A stretch of 64,000 nucleotides of DNA, from NCBI RefSeq assembly GCF_017908035.1, contig NZ_JAEQMU010000007.1, positions 62,001 through 126,000 of the forward strand, written 5' to 3'. The translations under genes and the position numbers were made by a program. This document shows, in pieces, positions 17,243 to 25,830 of the stretch. The stretch is from Sphingobacterium tabacisoli. Its GTDB lineage: Bacteria; Bacteroidota; Bacteroidia; Sphingobacteriales; Sphingobacteriaceae. Under the pieces are notes generated by a model. That model ran no database searches. It had not been told where the DNA came from and saw nothing but the letters and a program-made list of their open reading frames with translations. Numbering within the stretch: position 1 is the first letter of the stretch; the number at the start of each line of letters is the position of its first letter.

Positions 17243-18346
17243 TTAGTTTATCAACTTTGAATCGTCTGAAGACTTCAATAGATTTGCTTTTAATTCGTTT
17301 TCAGATTGTAGCAATTCTTGCTCCACCACCTTTCTTTTTTCCCTTCCATCACGCTGTATCTGAAGCACCTGTTCGATTGTACTTATGATGTCGGTATTTG
17401 CCTTTTTTATAGTCTCGATATCCACTATCCCGCGCTCTGTTTCACGAGCTACACTGATTGTAGACTCTTTAAGCATTTCGGAATTTTTACGCAATAGTTC
17501 ATTTGTCGCATCCGTTACCGCTTTTTGTGCCTCCAATGCACGTTGAGAATGAGCAATACCTAGAGTAAGCACCATTTGATTTTTCCACAAAGGCAAGGTA
17601 TTGACAATACTGGACTGTATTTTCTCCATCAGTGAACTACTATTGCTTTGTATCATCCGAATCTGCGGTGCCGTCTGCAGCACAACCATGCGCGTCAATT
17701 TCAGATCATGAATCTTGCGCTCAAAACGAACGACATGTTGCTCCATATCTTTATAGGCCTGTATCTTGTGCTGATCTCCAGACTCTTCTGCCTCTTTCTT
17801 CAATTCAGGTAGCGTAATACGATGCACTTCGTCCAACTTTTCCTCTCCTGCAGCGATGTGGAGCGATAACTCTTTGAAATAGTTTTGGTTTTCGACAAAA
17901 AGCTTATCAAAGATATTAACATCCTTCAATAGGGTTTTATAGTGTCCTTCTAATTTCAATTCAATCTGATGAATATTCTTCTCGACAGAAGCATACTCTG
18001 TACGCATGCGTTGGATTTTCTTCTTTAAAGAATCAAAAAATGGGATCAGTGGTTTTTTATTCAGATTCTCATCAAAAGATTTAATATCCGAACGAAGATT
18101 TAACAGAATCTCTTCCGCTCCACCCATATCTTTTGTACGCACCTGCTTTAATATCTCATTCGAAAAATTACTCACCTTGGTCTGACTAGCGACACCAAAT
18201 TGAATAATATCCGTTGTTGAGTTCAAATTTATCTTATCTCTATACTGCTGAATTAAGGCTTTCTCTTCATCCGAAAAGCTGACCTGCATATCTTTACTTT
18301 TATCCTGATTGTTATCTTCGTAGGAAGTCAAATCTATAGTGCTCAT
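17243..18346 (-). CDS. telA: Toxic anion resistance protein TelA family
   Basis: 367 residues, almost entirely helical, no membrane segment. The TelA core is visible as FGVASQTKVSNFSNEILKQV, VRTKDMGGAEEILLNL and, further on, long amphipathic helices (SLMEKIQSSIVNTLPLWKNQ, LGIAHSQRALEAQKAVTDAT). The family is linked to tellurite and cell-envelope stress resistance, but its biochemistry is unsettled. It lies 8 bp after an XpaC-like membrane protein gene, a pairing common for telA in many bacteria. Length is typical. Confidence 0.9.
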   Translation of the reverse strand: MSTIDLTSYEDNNQDKSKDMQVSFSDEEKALIQQYRDKINLNSTTDIIQFGVASQTKVSNFSNEILKQVRTKDMGGAEEILLNLRSDIKSFDENLNKKPLIPFFDSLKKKIQRMRTEYASVEKNIHQIELKLEGHYKTLLKDVNIFDKLFVENQNYFKELSLHIAAGEEKLDEVHRITLPELKKEAEESGDQHKIQAYKDMEQHVVRFERKIHDLKLTRMVVLQTAPQIRMIQSNSSSLMEKIQSSIVNTLPLWKNQMVLTLGIAHSQRALEAQKAVTDATNELLRKNSEMLKESTISVARETERGIVDIETIKKANTDIISTIEQVLQIQRDGREKRKVVEQELLQSENELKANLLKSSDDSKLIN

Positions 18347-18354
18347 AGTTTCTA

Positions 18355-19131
18355 TTAATCTTTTAAGAGGTTCTTATTTTTTAAGGTCTGCAAGTAAACA
18401 TCCGACTCTGCCGACACATCCAATAGACGTGCTTTTATTAAGTTCGTGACATCAATTTCAATGGCCGCCGCGGCCTGGGCAAGTACTGCTTCTAGTTTAT
18501 TTTTAGAATCCAGTGTCACTTGATTATTAAGTCTCGTATTTTCCAAATCATCGTACTCCCGCAGTACATTTACAACCGTCCCGTGTCTAACCAAGAATTT
18601 TTCAGCCTCTTGAACATCTCTTTGCTCTAACAAATGGAAAAGGCGAACAATTTTAGCCACATACTGTTGTATATTTCGATTATCCACCTCCTTTTGAAAA
18701 TACATCAATTTAGTGACGAATGATTGCGGTGTTTCTATCTGTGCCTGTGCCAATTCCAAACGGCGCTGATCCGCCAGGGTATTAATCCATGTCAACGGAC
18801 GGACTTCGCCCAACTCTAGTCGTTGCAAATAGGATTTTGATTGATTGAGCAACAGCCCATTCCCTACAATATAAGAGGTGATATACCCACAAACCGTAAG
18901 TAGCATCCCTTGCGACATCGCTCCAGCAAAGACATAGAAGGAATAAAAAAGACCAAATTGAACAAAAAGCAATAGCCAAGAAAACAAATACCATGATCTG
19001 ACTTTCCCCTTAGATGCCTGAGACATCATCACCAATGGATGAATAGGAGGCGCAAACATTAAAATAGACAAAAATGTCCATTTCAATCGTCCCAACTCCC
19101 AACGTTTACTCTTTTTTGTGGCCCAACCCAT
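18355..19131 (-). CDS. XpaC-like membrane protein paired with TelA
   Basis: 258 residues. The N-terminal half has three to four hydrophobic helices (about residues 17-35, 45-68 and 72-95). The C-terminal half is a helical cytosolic domain (VLREYDDLENTRLNNQVTLD and following). Layout and position directly upstream of telA resemble the XpaC (5-bromo-4-chloroindolyl phosphate hydrolysis) family that commonly partners TelA, but sequence similarity is judged by eye only. The two genes form an operon reading away from the acyltransferase gene. Confidence 0.6.
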   Translation of the reverse strand: MGWATKKSKRWELGRLKWTFLSILMFAPPIHPLVMMSQASKGKVRSWYLFSWLLLFVQFGLFYSFYVFAGAMSQGMLLTVCGYITSYIVGNGLLLNQSKSYLQRLELGEVRPLTWINTLADQRRLELAQAQIETPQSFVTKLMYFQKEVDNRNIQQYVAKIVRLFHLLEQRDVQEAEKFLVRHGTVVNVLREYDDLENTRLNNQVTLDSKNKLEAVLAQAAAAIEIDVTNLIKARLLDVSAESDVYLQTLKNKNLLKD

Positions 19132-19240
19132 AATGCAATTTAATTATTTTTTTTGGTAAAAAGCCAACTATTCAGCTCCACCAAAAGCTATTGTTACATC
19201 GATATCCAATTCTTGTTCCAATTATATATATTTTTACATC

Positions 19241-20254
19241 ATGGCAGAAAAAAACAGTTACATTATTTACTTACGTGTCATTGCGACAGTCTTCGTTGTG
19301 TTAATCCACGCTTCGACAGGTTTTCTCTACCGAATAGATACAACCGCCTTCGATTGGAATTACGCCAATTGGATAAATGCTGCAACACGATGTGCTGTCC
19401 CTTTATTTGTCGTTATTTCGGGAGCTTTGTTACTTCAAAAAGAAGAGAACACTTGGGATTTTTATAAAAAAAGGCTCCCAAAACTGATTTATCCTTTTCT
19501 ATTTTGGACAATCATCTACCTGATATATTACTTTTATCGGTACACCAATTTTGCGACATTGTCATTTGAAACGATATGCACTATCGCTCAAGACAAAATA
19601 TTGCACGGCGCCAATGCACATCTATGGTACCTGTACATGATTATCGGACTCTACCTAACCATTCCCTTTTTAAGAAAAATCATCGCAAACTGCACCACGA
19701 AGGAAATTGAACTATTTCTATTGTTTTGGTTTCTGAGTATGTTTATCGCCAACAAAGGATTTTATACAGTAATGCCAAAGTTTGACCTGACCTTTTTTTC
19801 AGGCTATATCGGCTACTTAGTACTAGGGTATTATCTAACGATAAAACAGTTTAATTGGAACCGATCTGCGCCACTAGTAGGATATCTATTAGTCACCATT
19901 ATTACGGCAACAGGCACCTACATACTCAATCAAAAAGGCAACCAACTGAATACTATACTCTATAATTATGTATTCCCCACTACAGCACTAGCCGCTACCA
20001 GTATATTTCTATTGGTCAAACAGTATACAGAACAGACGAGTATCATCCCAAAATGGGTTTTAATAATAGACAGATACAGCTTCGGCATCTATCTCTGTCA
20101 TATTATCCCTTTGAACTTTTTACATCCACTATTATCACGTTACATGGGCACCGGATGGGTCATCCCTCTAGCGACATTAAGCACAGTGATAGCATCCATC
20201 TTCATCACTTTTGCAATTCGAAAAATCCCTTACGGTAAGTATATAAGTGGTTAA
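19241..20254 (+). CDS. Integral membrane acyltransferase (acyltransferase 3 family)
   Basis: 337 residues with about ten membrane helices. The start YIIYLRVIATVFVVLIHASTGF carries the R...H pattern (Arg in YLR and His in LIHA) of the acyltransferase-3/OafA-WecH family. The C-terminus has SFGIYLCHIIPL, also typical. Such proteins O-acetylate or succinylate surface polysaccharides. There is no SGNH domain fusion. The gene stands alone between divergent telA/xpaC and a convergent ROK regulator, so the acceptor glycan cannot be inferred. Confidence 0.88.
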   Translation: MAEKNSYIIYLRVIATVFVVLIHASTGFLYRIDTTAFDWNYANWINAATRCAVPLFVVISGALLLQKEENTWDFYKKRLPKLIYPFLFWTIIYLIYYFYRYTNFATLSFETICTIAQDKILHGANAHLWYLYMIIGLYLTIPFLRKIIANCTTKEIELFLLFWFLSMFIANKGFYTVMPKFDLTFFSGYIGYLVLGYYLTIKQFNWNRSAPLVGYLLVTIITATGTYILNQKGNQLNTILYNYVFPTTALAATSIFLLVKQYTEQTSIIPKWVLIIDRYSFGIYLCHIIPLNFLHPLLSRYMGTGWVIPLATLSTVIASIFITFAIRKIPYGKYISG

Positions 20255-20256
20255 GC

Positions 20257-21489
20257 CTAATTTGTAGACAGCAAATCATTATCAAAACAATTGATAATGA
20301 AATAGCGCGACAGCCCACAAGTGATATCCTTGTCGCTCAATGTTGAAAGCACAACCTCACAGTTGTTCAGAATCCTTCCCATAGCATAAGTCTGTATCTG
20401 CTGCTGAATAGGATTTGTAATCAGCGTCGCTGCCTTAGCGAACTTACCACCGAGTACAACCCGTTCTGGATTAAAGATCTGAACGAACAATGCAATCGCC
20501 TTACCCAGGTTTTTGCCCAATTCTGTAATTAATTCAATAGCGTATTGATCCCCTTCCAAGGCGGCATCTATAATATGTTGCGGCAAAATATTCTCACTAT
20601 TAAATTTTTTCGCCAATAATGTGGGCACATTATTTTTAATATCCTGTCCCGCTCTCTTGACCAAAGATATCCCCGAAGCAACCGTTTCCAAACATCCTCT
20701 TTTCCCACAGTAACAGAGCTCCCCGTCCTCAATAAAGTTCATATGTCCCATCTCTCCCGAAAATCCATTTTTACCCATATAAATTTCTCCCTGAGCAACG
20801 ATACCTAATGCCATCCCCCAATCCATAAGAATCGTCAATCCATTTTCGACATGTTTCAACGCTCCAAAATTCTGTTCCGCATAGGTCGTCAACTTAACAT
20901 CGTTGACAATATAAACCTTCTTAGCAAAAGATTTCTCCAGATGACTTTTCAAGTCGAAATCAGTCTCGAAGAAGAAAGAGTAATTTTTCCCTTTTGATTT
21001 ATCAATCAGCCCGGGCATAGAAATAGCCAGTCCAGACACATCCTGCCAACTCAAAGCATGACTCAGAACATAGTTACTAATTAAATCCTCAAACTTACTC
21101 AGTCCTTCTATTCCGACCGACAAATCATATTCAAATACCTCAAACGGAGCTAAAACTCTATTGTTATTATCTATGAACGAAATTTTAACAGAAAATCGGT
21201 TCACTTCGACGCATAGCACCTTAAATATGCCATCATTCAATTGATACAAGTTGGGTTTACGCCCACCGACAGACTCCCCTCTCTCATTCTGAATAAGTAA
21301 TTTTTGGTCTATCAGCTCCACAATCAAGGTATTCAATGTCGGAAAGCTTATACCTAAAACCTTCATCAATTCATTGACAGAAATAGCCTCCTTGTCATAC
21401 ACAGCACGCAGCAGTCTATTTTTCTTCTGCATGGCACGGATTTGCTTAGGATCAGATAAGCTTGATAAAAGATTTTCTAAAATACTCAT
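20257..21489 (-). CDS. ROK-family transcriptional regulator (NagC-like)
   Basis: 410 residues. An N-terminal winged helix (about residues 17-80, NRLLRAVYDKEAISVNELMK) precedes a ROK sugar-kinase-like domain with the zinc-binding CYCGKRGCLE (about residues 270-279), GLTILMDWGMALGIVAQGEI and GEMGHM. ROK repressors sense a sugar or amino-sugar phosphate and control its catabolic genes. No sugar genes adjoin it, so it probably acts elsewhere; the amino-sugar operon near 58-64 kb is a speculative target. Its upstream region holds no clear -7 element. Confidence 0.88.
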   Translation of the reverse strand: MSILENLLSSLSDPKQIRAMQKKNRLLRAVYDKEAISVNELMKVLGISFPTLNTLIVELIDQKLLIQNERGESVGGRKPNLYQLNDGIFKVLCVEVNRFSVKISFIDNNNRVLAPFEVFEYDLSVGIEGLSKFEDLISNYVLSHALSWQDVSGLAISMPGLIDKSKGKNYSFFFETDFDLKSHLEKSFAKKVYIVNDVKLTTYAEQNFGALKHVENGLTILMDWGMALGIVAQGEIYMGKNGFSGEMGHMNFIEDGELCYCGKRGCLETVASGISLVKRAGQDIKNNVPTLLAKKFNSENILPQHIIDAALEGDQYAIELITELGKNLGKAIALFVQIFNPERVVLGGKFAKAATLITNPIQQQIQTYAMGRILNNCEVVLSTLSDKDITCGLSRYFIINCFDNDLLSTN

Positions 21490-21633
21490 AAAACAGGTCC
21501 TGTAAAGGTTGACGATTTATTCTATCAACAATTGCTTCTAATATACAACTTATAATAAATACTACCTTAAAAATGAAAGTTTATTAAAAAAATAAAAAAT
21601 AATCGTTGGCGATTATTTAAAAAATAGATAAAG

Positions 21634-21659
21634 AAAAAAGCTATCCATTGGATAGCTTT
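21634..21659 (-). terminator. Terminator of the DUF3127 gene
   Basis: AAAGCTATCC (21637-21646) and GGATAGCTTT (21650-21659) form a stem with a 3-nt loop. Read on the minus strand, a U-run from the A-tract at 21634-21639 follows. Confidence 0.8.
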
Positions 21660-21686
21660 CTATATTTTCTTTTATATTGAATTGAC

Positions 21687-22064
21687 TTAGAATGGTAAAT
21701 CATCGTCATCTGCTCCTGAAGAGCTGATATCTACCGGTGCAGGCATTTCTCCATAGCCTGGAGCCGAAGCACCTGATCCTGTGTTTGCCAATTTCGTTAC
21801 ACGCCATGCGACCAACGAGTTAAAATATGTGGTAACGCCATCTTTATTAGTCCATGGGCGTCCACGAAGGTTAAATGATATCTCAATTTCCTCGCCTACC
21901 GCCAAGTTATCAAAGATATTAACTCTATCTTGTGTCGCTTCAAAGCGAATATACTCTACAAACTGTGGGTTCTCGGCGTATGCAACAATAAGATCTCTTT
22001 TCTTGAAAGACTCTGTAACCTGCTGTAAAGCACCGACTTCGTGCACTTTTCCTCTGATTTCCAT
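21687..22064 (-). CDS. DUF3127 domain protein
   Basis: 125 residues from ATG 22064. A TTG two codons earlier lies inside the -7 element. Residues 1-92 form the DUF3127 domain (MEIRGKVHEVGALQQVTESF at the start, NIFDNLAVGEEIEISFNLRG in the middle, SLVAWRV at the end), an OB-like beta barrel reminiscent of single-strand-binding proteins. The tail is Gly/Ser/Pro-rich and ends DDDDLPF, very like the SSB acidic C-terminal tip that recruits repair proteins. A role in binding nucleic acid is plausible but unproven. The gene is divergent from the THUMP methyltransferase. Confidence 0.85.
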   Translation of the reverse strand: MEIRGKVHEVGALQQVTESFKKRDLIVAYAENPQFVEYIRFEATQDRVNIFDNLAVGEEIEISFNLRGRPWTNKDGVTTYFNSLVAWRVTKLANTGSGASAPGYGEMPAPVDISSSGADDDDLPF

Positions 22065-22067
22065 ATT

Positions 22068-22075
22068 CAAAATTA
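22068..22075 (-). promoter_or_regulatory. -7 element abutting the DUF3127 gene
   Basis: Minus-strand TAATTTTG ends 3 nt before the ATG at 22064, again implying a nearly leaderless transcript. Confidence 0.45.
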
Positions 22076-22116
22076 TTAAACGATAAAATTACACATTTTT
22101 TGCGTTTTAGATTAAC

Positions 22117-22124
22117 TAACTTTG
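22117..22124 (+). promoter_or_regulatory. -7 element of the THUMP methyltransferase gene
   Basis: TAACTTTG, a full TAnnTTTG match, ends 7 nt before the ATG at 22132. No TTG lies at the usual -33 distance. Confidence 0.55.
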
Positions 22125-22131
22125 CATAAAT

Positions 22132-23295
22132 ATGAAGGAAGTTTTCAACACCCAGAAAAAGGTGATTATAACATGCAATAAAAGACTGTCACCTTACTTG
22201 CAAGAAGAAGTACTAGCTCTAGGCTTCGACATCAAACGTTTATTTAATACCGGCTTAGAGCTATTCGCATCTCTAAACGAGTGTATCAAATTAAATCTGA
22301 ATCTACAAACAGCAAGTCAGGTCTTATATGAACTGGCCTCTTTTCGAGCAAAAGACCCTAAAGAGCTATATGACAATCTAATTAAACTAGAGTGGGAAAA
22401 CATCATTCCTTTTGATGGTTATTTTTCTGTCACCTCCAATGTACACAACGAGACGATTACTACTCCACTATTTGCTAATGTAAAAGTGAAAGATGCAATT
22501 GTCGATCGTATAAAAGACAAAAAAGGGGTTCGTCCCAATTCCGGCCCAGAACTTTCTAAAATCGTGATTCATTTACACTGGATGGAAGATCGTGCAGAGA
22601 TCTTTATAGATAGCTCTGGAGAAACTCTTGCCAAACACGGTTACAGAAAACATCCTGGAAAAGCACCTATGCTTGAAGCTTTAGCTGCATCAACGATACT
22701 GGCAACCAAATGGGATGGGAAGACACCGTTTATAAACCCAATGTGTGGTTCCGGCACGCTGGCTATTGAAGCGGCCTTAATAGCTCAACACCGAGCACCT
22801 GGATTATTACGTATGAACTATGCGTTTATGCATGTGATAGGATACGATGAAAGTGTTTTCTTTAATGAACGAAAATTATTAAAAGAAAAAACGGACAAAT
22901 CAAACATTCCTCCAATTATCGCCTCTGATATTTCGGAACAAGCTATAGGAATCGCAAAAATAAACGCACAAACAGCGGGTGTAGAGCACCTCATAGATTT
23001 TCAAGTCTGTGATTTCGCAGAGACTACAGTGCCGGATGGTCCCGGAGTAATCATGTTCAATCCTGAATATGGCGAACGTCTGGGTACACATAGCAAACTA
23101 GAGATCACCTACAAAAGAATGGGCGACTTCATGAAACAAGAATGTAAAGGTTATCGTGGGTATGTATTTACTGGAAACCCTGATCTAGCCAAAAAAATTG
23201 GGCTTAAGGCCTCCAGACGCTTTGAGTTCTTCAATGGAAAATTGGATTGTAGGCTGTTGCAGTACGAACTCTACGACGGATCCAGAGAGAATTAA
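22132..23295 (+). CDS. THUMP-domain class I SAM-dependent rRNA methyltransferase (RlmL N-half type)
   Basis: 387 residues. A THUMP RNA-binding domain covers about residues 45-165 (with FRAKDPKELYDNL). The methyltransferase domain has HRKHPGKAPMLEALAASTI-like spacing (here YRKHPGKAPMLEA, about 180), the SAM loop NPMCGSGTLAIEAALIA (about 203-219) and the catalytic motif FNPEYGERLG (NPPY variant, about 306). Relatives methylate guanosine N2 in 23S rRNA; E. coli RlmL has this half plus a second enzyme that is absent here. It is followed 2 bp later by an HD hydrolase gene, so the two are co-transcribed. Confidence 0.9.
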   Translation: MKEVFNTQKKVIITCNKRLSPYLQEEVLALGFDIKRLFNTGLELFASLNECIKLNLNLQTASQVLYELASFRAKDPKELYDNLIKLEWENIIPFDGYFSVTSNVHNETITTPLFANVKVKDAIVDRIKDKKGVRPNSGPELSKIVIHLHWMEDRAEIFIDSSGETLAKHGYRKHPGKAPMLEALAASTILATKWDGKTPFINPMCGSGTLAIEAALIAQHRAPGLLRMNYAFMHVIGYDESVFFNERKLLKEKTDKSNIPPIIASDISEQAIGIAKINAQTAGVEHLIDFQVCDFAETTVPDGPGVIMFNPEYGERLGTHSKLEITYKRMGDFMKQECKGYRGYVFTGNPDLAKKIGLKASRRFEFFNGKLDCRLLQYELYDGSREN

Positions 23296-23297
23296 TT

Positions 23298-23945
23298 ATG
23301 CAGGAGATAATTGATCAGACGGTCATTTTTGTTCAGGACACCCTTAAAGATGCCGAAGCAGGACACGATTGGTGGCATATACAGCGTGTATGGAACAATA
23401 CCAAGTTGATCCTGGAAACAGAACCGGCAGATCGCTTGGTCTGTGAACTGACGGCTTTACTGCATGATATAGCTGATAGTAAGTTCAATAATGGCGACGA
23501 ACAAATAGGACCTCGAATCGCAGGAGAATTTTTAGCATCCATCGCAGTAGCTCCAGAAGTTATAGAACATGTACAGAAAATCATTCTCAACATGTCGTAC
23601 AAGGCCTCGTTAGGAACTGTAGATTTTCACTCCAAAGAATTGGAAGTGGTCCAAGATGCTGACCGCCTAGATGCTATAGGAGCTATAGGAATAACGCGTG
23701 CATTTACATACGGAGGTTTTAAGAATAGAGAAATCTACAATCCCCACATTCCTATCCAGTTAGAGATGGACAAAGAGTCCTATAAAAATACGACTGCTCC
23801 TACGATAAATCATTTTTATGAAAAACTACTTTTATTAAAAGATAAAATGAATACTGCTACTGCAAAAAAAATAGCGCAGGAAAGGCATCAATACATGGAA
23901 GACTTTTTGCAACAATTCTATAACGAATGGAATGGTTTAAAGTAA
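23298..23945 (+). CDS. HD-domain phosphohydrolase
   Basis: 215 residues. It has the metal-binding HD set: GHDWWHIQRVW (first His), ALLHDIAD (HD pair, about residues 55-62), and DADRLDAIGAIGITRAF (final Asp, about 115). This is the YedJ/PgpH-like short HD family, which hydrolyses phosphomonoesters or nucleotides; the substrate is not known. It begins 2 bp after the methyltransferase stop and probably depends on that gene's promoter. No signal peptide, so cytoplasmic. Confidence 0.88.
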   Translation: MQEIIDQTVIFVQDTLKDAEAGHDWWHIQRVWNNTKLILETEPADRLVCELTALLHDIADSKFNNGDEQIGPRIAGEFLASIAVAPEVIEHVQKIILNMSYKASLGTVDFHSKELEVVQDADRLDAIGAIGITRAFTYGGFKNREIYNPHIPIQLEMDKESYKNTTAPTINHFYEKLLLLKDKMNTATAKKIAQERHQYMEDFLQQFYNEWNGLK

Positions 23946-23985
23946 GTTAACCGTTAATTAACAAAAGATTCTTAATTTAGGCAGT

Positions 23986-24816
23986 ATGAAATTTAAACCT
24001 ACTGCCTTTTTTTATGCCTCATTATTGGTGTTAACTGCTTTTTGCTCTAACACTTACGCTCAAAATCAGGATTCAATCACTTTTACAACGACCGCCTGGA
24101 AAGCAAACACCCTTAAAAAAGGACTTTCCTGGAAACAAGCTAATATTACGAATCTATTCGGTAGCCGTCAAGAGATCAATATCATAGAAATAAACCTAAA
24201 GAAACACGGAAAAGCACTCCATCTCGCTGCACTTTCCCGTAGTCTCGAAAAAACTTCGGTATTAGCAAAATCTCACAATGCAATTGTAGCTATCAACGGT
24301 GGCTTCTTCAACATGAAAGATGGTGGTGCCGTAGATTTTATAAAAGTAGACCAGCACATCATCAACACAACAGCCAACCACTCCTCTAGAGCTAATGCTT
24401 ACCTCGCATTTGATTCAAAAAATGTACTGATCAGCACCGACTCTACACAGATTTCGTCATTCCCAAATATACTGCTGTCGGGCCCTCTTCTTTTAAAAAA
24501 TAGTCAGGAAGCAATTCTTCCTAAAAATGCTTTTAACGACAATAGACATCCAAGGACTGCCATTGCTATCAAAGGGAATAATCTTATCCTTCTTACAGTC
24601 GATGGTCGAAATGCTAATTCCCAAGGTCTTAGCCTGAGCGAATTGGCGAAAATATTCCGCTGGTATGGGTGTCAGGATGCGATGAATCTAGATGGAGGAG
24701 GTAGCACGACCATGTACGTAAAGGAACAGGGAGTTGTCAATTACCCTAGCGACAATAAACAATTTGATCATTTGGGCGAGCGGGCCGTCGCAAACATCAT
24801 ATATTTATTGAATTAA
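23986..24816 (+). CDS. Secreted phosphodiester glycosidase (NAGPA domain)
   Basis: 276 residues. A signal peptide (about 1-26, ending SNTYAQN) precedes the NAGPA-type domain (DUF2233) with VAINGGFFNMKDGG (about residues 96-109), HPRTAIAIKGN, LLTVDGRN and NLDGGGSTTMYV (about 240). The mammalian homologue removes GlcNAc from a phosphodiester. Bacterial members cleave phosphodiester-linked glycans such as wall phosphopolymers. It is followed 31 bp later by a GDPD gene and then by an EEP gene, so a role in phosphodiester scavenging is likely. Confidence 0.9.
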   Translation: MKFKPTAFFYASLLVLTAFCSNTYAQNQDSITFTTTAWKANTLKKGLSWKQANITNLFGSRQEINIIEINLKKHGKALHLAALSRSLEKTSVLAKSHNAIVAINGGFFNMKDGGAVDFIKVDQHIINTTANHSSRANAYLAFDSKNVLISTDSTQISSFPNILLSGPLLLKNSQEAILPKNAFNDNRHPRTAIAIKGNNLILLTVDGRNANSQGLSLSELAKIFRWYGCQDAMNLDGGGSTTMYVKEQGVVNYPSDNKQFDHLGERAVANIIYLLN

Positions 24817-24847
24817 ATCAACCAAAAAACTATAAAACTCAAATACA

Positions 24848-25612
24848 ATGAAACGACTAGCAACTCTATTTCTAGCTTTATTCATCTTAAACACTGCAGG
24901 AGCACAAGAAACTAAAATCATAGCACATCGTGGTGCATGGAAAAACACGCATGCACCACAAAATAGTATTGCAGCATTACAAGAGGCCATCAAACAAGGC
25001 GTATGGGGCAGCGAGTTTGATGTACACATGACCAAAGACGGCATACTTGTCGTAAATCATGACAATGATTTTTACGGCATTGACATCGCGACTTCTACTT
25101 ACGAAGAGCTTTTAGCAAAAAAGCACCCTAACGGCGAAAAAATACCAACTGCAGAAGAGTATCTCAAAGAAGGTTTAAAGCAGAAAAAAACAAAATTAAT
25201 CTATGAGCTCAAAACCAACCGTCTTGGTGTAGAAGAAACCCTGAAGTCTGCGGAGCTATCTTTAGCACTGATCAAAAAGTTACATGCGAATAAAATGGTT
25301 GAGATTATTGCTTTTAGTTGGGACGCCTGCCTAAAACTGCGTAGCATAGATAAAAAAATAAAAATCCACTATTTAAACGGAGACAAAAATCCAACAGCAC
25401 TGAAAGAAGCAAAGCTATCCGGCTTCGATTATAACATCAATGCATTAAAAGCAAACCCGACCTGGATTGAAGAGGCTCACAACAAGAAGTTGAATACCAA
25501 TGTTTGGACAGTGAATAAACAAGAAGATATGCAGTATTTCATCCAGCAAAAGATAAATTACATCACTACAGACGAGCCTGAATTATTACACACTGTTTTA
25601 AGTCAAAAATAA
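24848..25612 (+). CDS. Secreted glycerophosphodiester phosphodiesterase
   Basis: 254 residues. A signal peptide (LATLFLALFILNTAGAQ) precedes a GDPD TIM barrel with KIIAHRGAWKNT (catalytic HR), PQNSIAAL (ExE/ExD variant), EFDVHMTKDGILVVNHD (metal-binding E-D and catalytic His) and TTDEPELL at the end. In the first motif the usual ENT is replaced by QNS, a common variant. It releases glycerol-3-phosphate from deacylated phospholipids in the periplasm. It probably forms an operon with the upstream NAGPA gene. Directly after the stop lies an intergenic palindromic repeat. Confidence 0.92.
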   Translation: MKRLATLFLALFILNTAGAQETKIIAHRGAWKNTHAPQNSIAALQEAIKQGVWGSEFDVHMTKDGILVVNHDNDFYGIDIATSTYEELLAKKHPNGEKIPTAEEYLKEGLKQKKTKLIYELKTNRLGVEETLKSAELSLALIKKLHANKMVEIIAFSWDACLKLRSIDKKIKIHYLNGDKNPTALKEAKLSGFDYNINALKANPTWIEEAHNKKLNTNVWTVNKQEDMQYFIQQKINYITTDEPELLHTVLSQK

Positions 25613-25723
25613 CATGAAATATCCATGTAGCACTGACTGCACAAATACGCATGACCGCGAAGCAGCATGCACACTAATTGCAACAAGTCGTGCATAATAT
25701 ACTTTGGATCCGCCAACTGGCGG
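25612..25723 (+). repeat. Intergenic repeat, copy 1 (two conserved blocks)
   Basis: Block A, ACATGAAATATCCATG (25612-25627), and block B, TGGATCCGCCAACTGGCGG (25705-25723), recur in the same order on the minus strand at 40543-40638 (block B 17/19 identical). Block B contains a hairpin of ATCCGCCA and TGGCGGAT (25708-25725). The stretch between the blocks is not conserved. Confidence 0.5.
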
Positions 25724-25750
25724 ATGACCGTTAAAAAGACAAATCATTTA

Positions 25751-25804
25751 CATATGAAATACTCATGTTTAGCGAAGCACGAACACCCATGAGTATTCCA
25801 TATG
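25751..25804. repeat. Long inverted repeat upstream of the EEP gene
   Basis: CATATGAAATACTCATG (25751-25767) and CATGAGTATTCCATATG (25788-25804) are inverted copies with 16 of 17 positions paired, around a 20-nt loop. It ends 26 bp before the next start codon and resembles block A of the nearby repeat. Confidence 0.7.
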
Positions 25805-25830
25805 GCAACTGAAAATCAAATTATATACAT

